From: JANWLD01 sp036276695
GTDB lineage: Bacteria > Patescibacteriota > Saccharimonadia > Saccharimonadales > 2-12-FULL-41-12
Direction of reading: 5' to 3'
Length of the DNA stretch: 15,531 nt
Assembly: GCA_036276695.1 (NCBI GenBank)
Contig: DASUOI010000002.1
Location: 1 to 15,531, forward strand
How positions within the stretch are numbered: position 1 is the stretch's first letter; the number at the start of each line of letters is the position of its first letter. A program made the translations under genes and the position numbers. Under the pieces are notes generated by a model. The model was given only the letters and a program-made list of their open reading frames with translations, made no database searches and was not told the origin of the DNA. This document shows, in pieces, positions 1 to 5,910 of this stretch.

Positions 1-64
1 CTTTTTTTGCAAGTAGCTTGGGCCACTTACAGGTTTAAATTTACCAACCCTAAAAAAGACATGC

Positions 65-98
65 AAGACTATATTTTTGTGCACAAAATAATGGTCTT
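65..98 (-). terminator. Long imperfect palindrome, possible terminator
   Basis: The core is a perfect 14-bp palindrome, TTTTGTGCACAAAA, at 75-88. It is framed by AAGAC (65-69) and GTCTT (94-98), which pair with each other. Read on the minus strand, the structure is followed after a few bases by a run of six T at about 52-57, so it could end transcription coming from the phosphoribosyltransferase-like gene. The weakness is that the T run starts about seven bases after the stem and the middle of the stem is mismatched. A protein-binding palindrome is an equal possibility. Confidence 0.3.
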
Positions 99-140
99 TG
101 AGTAATTTTCTTAGCTAGCAAAGTTTACTGATGTAAATCT

Positions 141-229
141 AAGTTATCCATGATTCCATCTGTAAAATTAATTTTTTTTAGCTGTGGATAACTTCTGTTG
201 TAAGATATGTTGTTCAAAAAAGTTATTCA
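141..229. repeat. Three copies of DnaA-box-like 10-mer AAGTTATYCA
   Basis: AAGTTATCCA lies at 141-150 on the plus strand and as its exact inverse complement at 185-194. A third copy with one change, AAGTTATTCA, lies at 220-229 on the plus strand. The inverted copy extends to a perfect consensus DnaA box, TTATCCACA (183-191, minus strand). The first two face each other across a 34-bp AT-rich spacer. DnaA binding is the obvious reading. However, the flanking genes run towards this spot rather than away from it, which is unlike a typical origin. Confidence 0.4.
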
Positions 230-236
230 ATGACTT

Positions 237-896
237 TTAATGCCAGCTGAGGGTTACTTCCTTTATGGCTTTTACTATTTCTTCATGGCTGGGCAACGTA
301 TTCTCTTTATAATAATGATCGACTTCCATGAAATCTTCAACTACGCTTAGGCATTGGATTTCATCAGACAACAAGTGCATTCTATCCACGGCAGGAACAC
401 TTGCGACCGGTACTGCAGTTATAACTTTCTTAACTTTTATAGGTTTGATGAAATCGGCTGCGACATCCAGAGATAGCCCGTTTCTAAGTCCGTCACTGAC
501 AAAGATAACTATATGGTTCTTTAAAAGCATGCTGGGAATCTTTGCTTCCGTTTCGCCTACTCTATTCAGCTTCTGGAAAGCTAGCATTCTTTGCTGTTCA
601 ATCACAGTGTGGTAATCCGCATTTATAGCTTCGAGCTCGCCTGTAGAATACTCATTATTGTAAGTAAAGCTGCCTGAAGTACTTACAGTAGCTAGGGGCT
701 TGTGCTCCTCCCCGGGTAATTTTACGTCTTCGGTCACTAAGAGGAATAACGAAGAGTGAAGTTTTTTTGCTATCTCCACACCGATTACGATACTGCTTTC
801 GTTCAGTGCGACCACGGCGCAATTTTCTGATTTGTATTTTTTTAAGTTATCAGCCAGTAATTCTCCCGCGGCGTGTCTGTTTTCAAAATATCGCAT
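237..896 (-). CDS. Degenerate phosphoribosyltransferase-like protein
   Basis: This 219-residue protein follows the plan of bacterial PF00156-type phosphoribosyltransferases. It begins with an RHAAGELLADNL segment at residues 7-18 (compare the family's DR.EAG..LA..L). A beta-strand segment ends in DG at 128-136, where the PRPP loop would be, and a typical tail with APV-like and VDHYYKE segments follows. The PRPP loop, usually VDDGxxTG, reads VSDGLRNG at 133-140: the first Asp is Ser and the Thr is Asn. The N-terminal PRGG motif is replaced by NESS (32-35). It may therefore have lost catalysis or bind another ligand. It is the last gene on the minus strand before a non-coding stretch and lies 98 bp beyond the tlyA stop. 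No convincing Shine-Dalgarno sequence precedes the ATG. Family assignment is fairly sure; activity is unknown. Confidence 0.7.
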   Translation of the reverse strand: MRYFENRHAAGELLADNLKKYKSENCAVVALNESSIVIGVEIAKKLHSSLFLLVTEDVKLPGEEHKPLATVSTSGSFTYNNEYSTGELEAINADYHTVIEQQRMLAFQKLNRVGETEAKIPSMLLKNHIVIFVSDGLRNGLSLDVAADFIKPIKVKKVITAVPVASVPAVDRMHLLSDEIQCLSVVEDFMEVDHYYKENTLPSHEEIVKAIKEVTLSWH

Positions 897-936
897 AAAT
901 ACAAGTTTAGTAGATTCAAGCTAAAACTACTAGCTT

Positions 937-966
937 ATAGAATCGTTCAACGTTGCCTTTCTCACC
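937..966. repeat. Direct repeat, copy A (outside tlyA)
   Basis: These 30 bases are identical to 1019-1048. Weaker similarity continues for about ten bases on the right side. Read on the minus strand, the copy encodes GEKGNVERFY in the same way as the tlyA end, then runs to its own TGA as KLVVLA. It lies in the 98-bp gap between tlyA and the phosphoribosyltransferase-like gene. Confidence 0.9.
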
Positions 967-991
967 CATAGATGCCCAGCGGGCATTTATG
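967..991. repeat. Hairpin between the two direct repeats
   Basis: An 11-bp inverted repeat with a 3-base loop: the core ATGCCC-AGC-GGGCAT (972-986) is perfect and the outer arms CATAG / TTATG pair with one G.T wobble on the plus strand (A.C mismatch on the minus strand). It starts three bases beyond the tlyA stop and directly adjoins copy A. No T run follows on either strand, so it is not a standard intrinsic terminator. Confidence 0.75.
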
Positions 992-994
992 TAG

Positions 995-1717
995 TCACGA
1001 GCGGAGCGGCTTTAGAAGATAGAATCGTTCAACGTTGCCTTTCTCACCGGCAATGCCTGAGTCAGCTTTATTAAGAATCTTATATTCATTTTTTACCCAT
1101 GCTTCAAAATCTTTAAAGATTTTTCGCCGAATCGTTTGGTTTTTAATTACACCTTTGTGTTTCAGGCTATCATTCGCCTCAAACTGAGGCTTTACCATTG
1201 CGACAATTACGCAGTTAGAGTCTATTAAGTTCAGCAAATGCTTTAAAATTGGCCTAACTGAGGTGAAAGAGACGTCTATTAACACAATATTAATTTCTGT
1301 ACTCAGCATTTTTACTTCCTTGATGTCGGTTTGTTCGTGGAGCTCAATTTTCGTATTCGTTCTTAAAGCTTCTGCAAGCTGCTGGGTGCCTATGTCAACT
1401 GCTATTATTTTGGCTGCCTCGTGTTGCAAAGCATAGTCGCTAAAGCCTCCAGTACTGCTGCCTACATCCAGCACTGTCTTGTTTTGAAAATCAAGCTCTA
1501 GCTTGGTTGCGACCGACTCAAGCTTGAAACCTCCCCTAGAAACATACCTTTTAGTTGTTGTGAGAGACACAACGGCATTTTTTGAAGTTTTTGAGCCAGG
1601 TTTTTTTACAACTCGTTTGTCTACTTTGACTTTTCCTAACTTTATGTAGTTTTCAGCCTGGCTTCTATTGCTGGTTATGCCTCTGTCAACCAGAACTTTA
1701 TCCAGTCTCTCCTTCAT
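995..1717 (-). CDS. tlyA: TlyA-type rRNA 2'-O-methyltransferase
   Basis: The 240-residue protein has an N-terminal S4 RNA-binding domain (about residues 2-60: RLDKVLVDRG, SQAENYIKLGKV). An FtsJ/RrmJ-type SAM methyltransferase domain follows, with motif I VLDVGSSTGGF at 82-92 and an acidic motif II, AVDIG, at 106-110. The expected K-D-K-E catalytic set is visible as K65 (RGGFKL), D148 (LIDVSF), K176 (MVKPQFE) and E230 (GNVERF). Family members 2'-O-methylate ribosomal RNA and in some species affect capreomycin sensitivity; they are often misnamed hemolysin A. The start lies 5 bp after the efp stop, so it is probably cotranscribed with efp. The last codons (GEKGNVERFY) are exactly duplicated just downstream, which may mean the present end LLKPLRS is a rearranged one. 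Confidence 0.93.
   Translation of the reverse strand: MKERLDKVLVDRGITSNRSQAENYIKLGKVKVDKRVVKKPGSKTSKNAVVSLTTTKRYVSRGGFKLESVATKLELDFQNKTVLDVGSSTGGFSDYALQHEAAKIIAVDIGTQQLAEALRTNTKIELHEQTDIKEVKMLSTEINIVLIDVSFTSVRPILKHLLNLIDSNCVIVAMVKPQFEANDSLKHKGVIKNQTIRRKIFKDFEAWVKNEYKILNKADSGIAGEKGNVERFYLLKPLRS
1019..1048. repeat. Direct repeat, copy B (inside tlyA 3' end)
   Basis: Identical to 937-966 over 30 bases. This copy is within the coding sequence of tlyA and specifies GEKGNVERFY, including the predicted catalytic Glu230. The two copies are offset by 82 bp. Confidence 0.9.
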
Positions 1718-1722
1718 AACGC

Positions 1723-2292
1723 TTAATCTTTTTTTCTTTCGCGGTATTTTCCTGTTGTCGTATCAACATTGACTATATCTCCGGTTTTTATAAATGCCGG
1801 AACTTTGATCTTAGTACCATTTTCTAATTCCGCTTCCTTGACTATAGAGGAGCTAGTGTCTCCCTTGACAGCGTTCTCTGCATACTTAACCTTTATTAGT
1901 ACGTTCTTAGGCAACTCTACGTTTATGACATTGCCATCAAAAATCTGTGAAATTACTTTCTGACCCTCCACCAAATAGTCGGACTGTGCTCCGATGATTT
2001 TAGTGTTTACGCTGAATGTTTCGTATGTGTCGCTATCCATAAAGTAGAGTTGGTCGGTGTCTGAATACAAATACTGAGCTTCGGAATTTGTAACATCTGC
2101 GGATTGAATAGTGTCGGCGCCCTTGAAGGTCTTAGACAATACTTTACCGTCAAGCAAGCTCTTGATCTTAACATTAACTATAGACCCCCCGCGGCCCATA
2201 ACTTTTTGCGAATAGTCCACAACCTTGTACGGAACTTTATCCAGCTGGAAGATTGTACCTTTCTTTAGGTCAGTGATAGACAAATTTGACAC
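1723..2292 (-). CDS. efp: Translation elongation factor P
   Basis: EF-P binds between the P and E sites of the ribosome and relieves stalling at consecutive prolines. The 189-residue length and three-domain layout are normal: a KOW-like N-terminal domain (about 1-64, ITDLKKGTIFQLDKVPYKVVD), then two OB-fold domains ending with the conserved GDIVNVDTTTGKYRER stretch. The tip of the domain I loop reads MGRGGS, so residue 34 is Arg, where E. coli has the beta-lysylated Lys34. Bacteria with Arg here may rhamnosylate it through EarP or leave it unmodified; no modification enzyme is in this window. The start codon is GTG, supported by a strong GGGAGGGA ribosome-binding site eight bases upstream. 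The gene lies 18 bp after rpsR and 5 bp before tlyA, so one operon is likely. Confidence 0.96.
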   Translation of the reverse strand: MSNLSITDLKKGTIFQLDKVPYKVVDYSQKVMGRGGSIVNVKIKSLLDGKVLSKTFKGADTIQSADVTNSEAQYLYSDTDQLYFMDSDTYETFSVNTKIIGAQSDYLVEGQKVISQIFDGNVINVELPKNVLIKVKYAENAVKGDTSSSIVKEAELENGTKIKVPAFIKTGDIVNVDTTTGKYRERKKD

Positions 2293-2300
2293 GGTATTTA

Positions 2301-2310
2301 TCCCTCCCTC
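2301..2310 (-). promoter_or_regulatory. Ribosome binding site fixing the GTG start of efp
   Basis: Read on the minus strand this is GAGGGAGGGA, eight bases before GTG (2290-2292). It directly follows the rpsR stop codon. No ATG in frame fits the conserved EF-P N-terminus, so the GTG is the start. Confidence 0.8.
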
Positions 2311-2514
2311 TTAGGCTGTGACCGTAAAGGGCAGTAAGGCTATATGTCTTGCGCGTTTAATAGCTACAGACAAGTGTCTCTGCTGACTTTCTGTAAGCCC
2401 TGTCTTTTTACGGTTTTCTATCTGTCCGTACTGATTAACATATTTTTGCAATGTCTTATAGTCCTTGTAGTCAAAATATGCTATGTCTGTCTTGTGTTTA
2501 AATATCTTCGCCAT
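2311..2514 (-). CDS. rpsR: Small ribosomal subunit protein bS18
   Basis: At 67 residues this is a normal-to-short S18, which binds with S6 on the platform of the 30S subunit. The conserved IAYFDYKDYKTLQKYV segment (12-27) and the GLTESQQRHLSVAIKRARHIALLPF segment (39-63) are unmistakable. No zinc-binding cysteines are present. AAAGGAG lies nine bases before the ATG (2524-2530). It sits between ssb and efp in the classic rpsF-ssb-rpsR arrangement. The 83-bp gap to ssb is the widest inside this gene group and may carry an extra promoter. Confidence 0.97.
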   Translation of the reverse strand: MAKIFKHKTDIAYFDYKDYKTLQKYVNQYGQIENRKKTGLTESQQRHLSVAIKRARHIALLPFTVTA

Positions 2515-2535
2515 TTGGTTAATCTCCTTTTATTT

Positions 2536-2563
2536 AATATAGCGGTTAGCTGAGAACATTCAA
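2536..2563 (-). promoter_or_regulatory. Possible internal promoter before rpsR
   Basis: On the minus strand TTGAAT (2558-2563) and TATATT (2536-2541) are 16 bp apart in the ssb-rpsR gap. This is a fair but not perfect sigma-70-like match. It would place a start about 15 bases before the rpsR ribosome-binding site. Confidence 0.35.
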
Positions 2564-2597
2564 TATATCTATACGCTAAGCCCTATGCGTTTACTCT

Positions 2598-3098
2598 TTA
2601 GAATGGGATGTCATCGAGGTTAATTGGCTCGTCATCAACATCCTCGATATTTACGTTCTTATCCTCTTTCTTTGGCTTTGACGCGCTCTTATTGCTGGTA
2701 CTGCCAGCTTCGCCTTCCGATTGAGCTGAAGGTTGAGAGTAATTCTCAGAACCAGAATTATCACCACCTCTACCACCCAAGAAGGTTACATCTGACGCTA
2801 TGACTTCTAATTTATTTCGTTTCTGTCCGTCTTGTTCCCAGCTTCGGCTTTGTAGCCTTCCGCTGACTAAAACTGGACGGCCCTTAGTTACATATTGCGC
2901 AACACGCTCTCCAAGACCCGCCCAAGCAACTATGTCTACGTAGTCTGTCGCCTCCTGCCACTCTCCGCTTGAATTTTTATAGCTCCTGTTTAGCGCTAAA
3001 CTGAAAGAACAGACGCTTTGGCCGCTAGGAATCTGTCTAAGCTCAGGATCCCTGGTTAAATTACCCATTAACGTTACTTGGTTGAATGATCTGGCCAT
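2598..3098 (-). CDS. ssb: Single-stranded DNA-binding protein
   Basis: This 166-residue protein coats single-stranded DNA during replication, recombination and repair. The OB fold spans about residues 1-108: FNQVTLMGNLTRDPELRQ at the start, then SFSLALNRSY, then YVDIVAWAGLGERVAQYVTKGRPVLVSGRL. A Gly/Ser/Gln-rich linker follows (about 109-145). The protein ends in the acidic protein-interaction tip LDDIPF (161-166), the standard docking peptide for partner proteins. The ATG is only 2 bp beyond the rpsF stop and GGAGAG lies upstream inside the end of rpsF, which suggests translational coupling. Nothing is missing relative to the family. Confidence 0.97.
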   Translation of the reverse strand: MARSFNQVTLMGNLTRDPELRQIPSGQSVCSFSLALNRSYKNSSGEWQEATDYVDIVAWAGLGERVAQYVTKGRPVLVSGRLQSRSWEQDGQKRNKLEVIASDVTFLGGRGGDNSGSENYSQPSAQSEGEAGSTSNKSASKPKKEDKNVNIEDVDDEPINLDDIPF

Positions 3099-3100
3099 AC

Positions 3101-3478
3101 TTACTCTCCGTCCTTTTCATTATCGCCCGTGTCGCCTCGCTCGGCAACCCTTTGGGCCTTTATCTTCTTGGCAGCTTCTGCCTTAGCGATAGCTTTTAAG
3201 TCCGGACGAGTTATGAGAAATCGTATTACTTCATCCGTGATATTCAAAGTTTTTTCTACGTTAACAACGCTCTCTCCCGGCAACTCAACTGTATAGAATA
3301 CGTATACGGCATTCTCGTGATTGTCTATTTTATATGCTAGTTTTCGTTTTCCCCAATTATCCGTTTTAGTAATTTTGCCTTTATTCTCGGTGATGATTTT
3401 TTCTATTTTAGATTCGGCCTTGCTAAGGTCGATTTCAAGTTGCGGGTCGTATAGTACCGCCACTTCATACATATTCAT
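3101..3478 (-). CDS. rpsF: Small ribosomal subunit protein bS6
   Basis: S6 is the partner of S18 on the 30S platform. The ferredoxin-like fold is visible: MYEVAVLYDPQL at the N-terminus, NWGKRKLAYKIDNHENAVYVFYTVELP (42-68), and a final strand VIRFLITRPD (84-93). A charged tail of about 30 residues follows. The first of two Met codons is taken as the start because AAAGGAG (3488-3494) is nine bases from it and fifteen from the second. It is the first gene of rpsF-ssb-rpsR-efp-tlyA, behind its own promoter and a structured leader of about 70 bases. Confidence 0.97.
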   Translation of the reverse strand: MNMYEVAVLYDPQLEIDLSKAESKIEKIITENKGKITKTDNWGKRKLAYKIDNHENAVYVFYTVELPGESVVNVEKTLNITDEVIRFLITRPDLKAIAKAEAAKKIKAQRVAERGDTGDNEKDGE

Positions 3479-3507
3479 AAAGTTTTTCTCCTTTGGTTAT
3501 AGTCTGC

Positions 3508-3533
3508 GCGTCCCTTGTCTACTGACAAACCGC
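3508..3533 (-). promoter_or_regulatory. Leader hairpin before rpsF, possible S6:S18 autoregulatory site
   Basis: The RNA would fold as TTTGTC-AGTA-GACAAG, a six-pair stem with one wobble and a tetraloop. It is extended across a small asymmetric internal loop (G opposite GGA) by GCG/CGC. It lies in the leader between the predicted start of transcription and the rpsF ribosome-binding site. Leaders that bind the S6:S18 complex and repress the operon are known in many bacteria. I cannot confirm that the conserved positions of that RNA family are present. Confidence 0.35.
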
Positions 3534-3555
3534 AAACTGAGTTAATAGTCGGTAA

Positions 3556-3584
3556 ATAGTAACAAATCTACCCCTGTTAGTCAA
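3556..3584 (-). promoter_or_regulatory. Promoter of the rpsF-ssb-rpsR-efp-tlyA group
   Basis: On the minus strand TTGACT (3579-3584) is followed after exactly 17 bp by TACTAT (3556-3561). Each box matches the sigma-70 consensus at five of six positions. It starts nine bases after the ftsK stop codon. Transcription would begin near 3549, giving a 5' leader of about 70 bases. Confidence 0.7.
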
Positions 3585-3592
3585 ATCACGGG

Positions 3593-5824
3593 TTATTTAG
3601 ATATCGGGTTTTCCGGTTCTTCGTCTGGAATTTCATCATAGACATCTTCTGCTGATGCTTGATTTGCAGATCCGAACACTTCGTCTACGCTGTTAACCAA
3701 GACGTCCCTAGGCCTTGAACCGTCCGCTTGGCCGACAATGCCTTGCTCTTCCATAGTTTCAATCAACCGAGCCGCTCGGGCATAGCCAACCCTTAGACGT
3801 CTTTGTAGCAAGCTTGTGCTAGCCTTTCGGCCTTCCACTACAACCTGGACAGCATCCCTCCATAAATCATCATCAGCCTCGGAACTCCCTCCGAAATCGC
3901 TAACTACTCCGCCTTTCCCGATCTGTACAGGCTGGCTGATTACCTCATCATCGTATTCTGGCGGTCTTTGTTCTCGCAGAAAATCATTTACCTTTTTAGT
4001 TTCTTGATCAGAAATAAAAGCCGCTTGTACTCTTATAGGTTTAGGCATATTTGATGTCTGCAGTAACATATCGCCCTTGCCTAGCAATTTTTCCGCGCCT
4101 ACCCCGTCAATAATTGTTTTGGAATCTACCTGGGATGTAGTGGTAAAAGCGATACGGGCCGGGACGTTAGCTTTTATCAAGCCGGTTATTACATCTACGC
4201 TGGGACGCTGGGTAGCCAAAATTAAATGGATGCCTGCGGCTCGCGCCTTTTGAGCAACTCTCACTACTAATGCCTCTACATCCCTAGCGGCCATCATCAT
4301 AAGATCCGACAGCTCGTCAATTACGATAACCACATAGGGCATAGGTTCTTCTTTTTTTAGGTTATTGTATTCGCTTATATTCCTCTTGCCCACCTCTGCC
4401 ATGGTCCTAAGGCGCCTTTCCATCTCTGCTACTGCCCATTTTAGAGCGCTTATGCATTTCTCAGGCTCATGAATTACCGGGGCAAGCAAATGAGGGATAT
4501 CATTGAATGGCGTAAGCTCAACCTGTTTAGGATCTACCAGAATGAGCTTCAAGTCTGAAGGACTGTACTTATAAAGCATGCTGGTAAGCACATTGTTTAT
4601 CATTACGGATTTACCGGAACCTGTTTGTCCGGCTATAAGAAGATGGGGCATTTTGGCTAAATCACCTATTACCGGCGCCCCTGATATATCTTTGCCGATA
4701 ACAAAGTTGAGGTGCCCCCCTTTTTTTGTCCATGTATCTGCGCCTAAAATTCCGCTTATCCTCACTGTCGCCGACTTTAAGTTCGGCACTTCCACGCCAA
4801 CCAGCCTTTTGCCCGGGATAGGGGCTTCGATGCGAATTGAGTGCGCAGCCAATGCATAAGCGAGATTATTATCCAGTGCGGTGATTTTGGTAAGTTTTAT
4901 GCCCGTTTGCGGCTTTAACGTATATTGGGTCACACGCGGCCCGACATTCGCCCCTTCCATTTCCACATTAATGTTAAAGTCGTTCAGTGTTTCGCGGATC
5001 GTTTCCGCATTTGACTGCACGTCGCCTGCATCGGCTTTGTCTTCCTTTTGGTTTAATAAATCAAGAGCCGGAAACTTCCAATTGATGTCGCTGGCTGTGG
5101 TTAAAGCTTCATGATCTTCTGAGTCTGATAACTTCTTAGCCGTATTCTTGAGCGTCGACAGACGGGATTGTTTAGAATCCTCCTTGTCTTCATTGTGTTC
5201 GGTTGGCACACCTTCGTTTAGCTTGATTTTCGGCGATTTTTCTTTTAGCTCAGACAGGTCGGTATCTTCTTCCTTTTTACCAAGCGGGCTGAATAGGACT
5301 AGAATTTTCTTCAAAGATATATCAAAGGCTAGGAAGAACATTAGCAAAGCTACAACCAGCAAAGTAATGCTGGCCGGTACCTTGTCCAAAGCCAGAAGCA
5401 TCGCGTTGCCGATTATTTCTCCTGCGAAACCGCCGTTTCCATTTTCAAAGTTACCTGCCGGCAAAATTTTGTCGGCGAAGATAGTGTGGGAAGCCACGGA
5501 CATACTTAGCAAAAACCCTATCATGCTGCTGAATTTAACTAATGGAATCCTGCGATCTTCGGCGTTAAATTTATGCACGGCGAAAAACACCAGCGAAAAC
5601 GGAACTATATAAGCCGCCCAACCGAACAAGCTATAGACTTGTTCAAAAGCGCCGACTGGAAGAGGACCTCCTGTGCCAAAGCCGCCCAACAAGAGTAAGA
5701 ATGCTGCTACAAGCAGTAATATAGCAAACGCTAGCTGCCAAAAGCCGTTATCGGCAACTTCCAGTTTGTTATTTTTCTTCTTGGTGTTTGAGGCCTTTTT
5801 TGCGCGTCTTTTTCTTTTTGCCAT
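3593..5824 (-). CDS. ftsK: FtsK/SpoIIIE DNA translocase
   Basis: This 743-residue membrane-anchored motor pumps DNA through the division septum and helps resolve chromosome dimers. A basic N-terminus (1-20) is followed by about four membrane segments (near 28-48, 66-84, 97-116 and 153-180). A charged linker of only about 80 residues (182-265) comes next, far shorter than in E. coli. The alpha/beta RecA-like motor has Walker A GQTGSGKS at 399-406 and Walker B VVIVIDEL at 498-505, with the ATQRPSVDVITGLIK segment after it. The gamma winged-helix domain (about 651-712: DDLWRDAVQVV, ASTSLLQRRLRVGYARAARL) normally reads KOPS-type DNA sequences. The architecture is complete and SpoIIIE-like in size. 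It has its own promoter overlapping the rnj stop; the rpsF promoter follows its stop. Confidence 0.96.
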   Translation of the reverse strand: MAKRKRRAKKASNTKKKNNKLEVADNGFWQLAFAILLLVAAFLLLLGGFGTGGPLPVGAFEQVYSLFGWAAYIVPFSLVFFAVHKFNAEDRRIPLVKFSSMIGFLLSMSVASHTIFADKILPAGNFENGNGGFAGEIIGNAMLLALDKVPASITLLVVALLMFFLAFDISLKKILVLFSPLGKKEEDTDLSELKEKSPKIKLNEGVPTEHNEDKEDSKQSRLSTLKNTAKKLSDSEDHEALTTASDINWKFPALDLLNQKEDKADAGDVQSNAETIRETLNDFNINVEMEGANVGPRVTQYTLKPQTGIKLTKITALDNNLAYALAAHSIRIEAPIPGKRLVGVEVPNLKSATVRISGILGADTWTKKGGHLNFVIGKDISGAPVIGDLAKMPHLLIAGQTGSGKSVMINNVLTSMLYKYSPSDLKLILVDPKQVELTPFNDIPHLLAPVIHEPEKCISALKWAVAEMERRLRTMAEVGKRNISEYNNLKKEEPMPYVVIVIDELSDLMMMAARDVEALVVRVAQKARAAGIHLILATQRPSVDVITGLIKANVPARIAFTTTSQVDSKTIIDGVGAEKLLGKGDMLLQTSNMPKPIRVQAAFISDQETKKVNDFLREQRPPEYDDEVISQPVQIGKGGVVSDFGGSSEADDDLWRDAVQVVVEGRKASTSLLQRRLRVGYARAARLIETMEEQGIVGQADGSRPRDVLVNSVDEVFGSANQASAEDVYDEIPDEEPENPISK

Positions 5825-5881
5825 AGTTGAAATCTTACTTTAGCTATTCTACCACTATAAAAGGGTTATAGATATCTATGT

Positions 5882-5910
5882 ATTGTAGCATAAATTACTA
5901 CATATGTCAA
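5882..5910 (-). promoter_or_regulatory. Promoter of ftsK
   Basis: On the minus strand a perfect -35 box TTGACA (5905-5910) is followed after 17 bp by TACAAT (5882-5887, five of six). The -35 box overlaps the TGA stop of the RNase J gene. Transcription would start near 5875, giving a leader of about 50 bases. The inverted repeat TGTAG-N9-CTACA (5884-5902) covers the -10 box and spacer and could be an operator. Confidence 0.78.

Noticed and set aside
1..236. Chromosomal replication origin
   Set aside because: Only one full DnaA box plus two near copies, no dnaA or dnaN in view, and flanking genes face the site. Kept as a finding but not called as an origin.
967..991. Intrinsic terminator of tlyA
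   Set aside because: The stem is good but no T run follows on either strand; listed as a repeat hairpin instead.
5148..5612. Plus-strand open frame of 154 codons
   Set aside because: It lies wholly inside ftsK, opposite its linker and membrane segments, and shows no protein-family features. It is a shadow frame.
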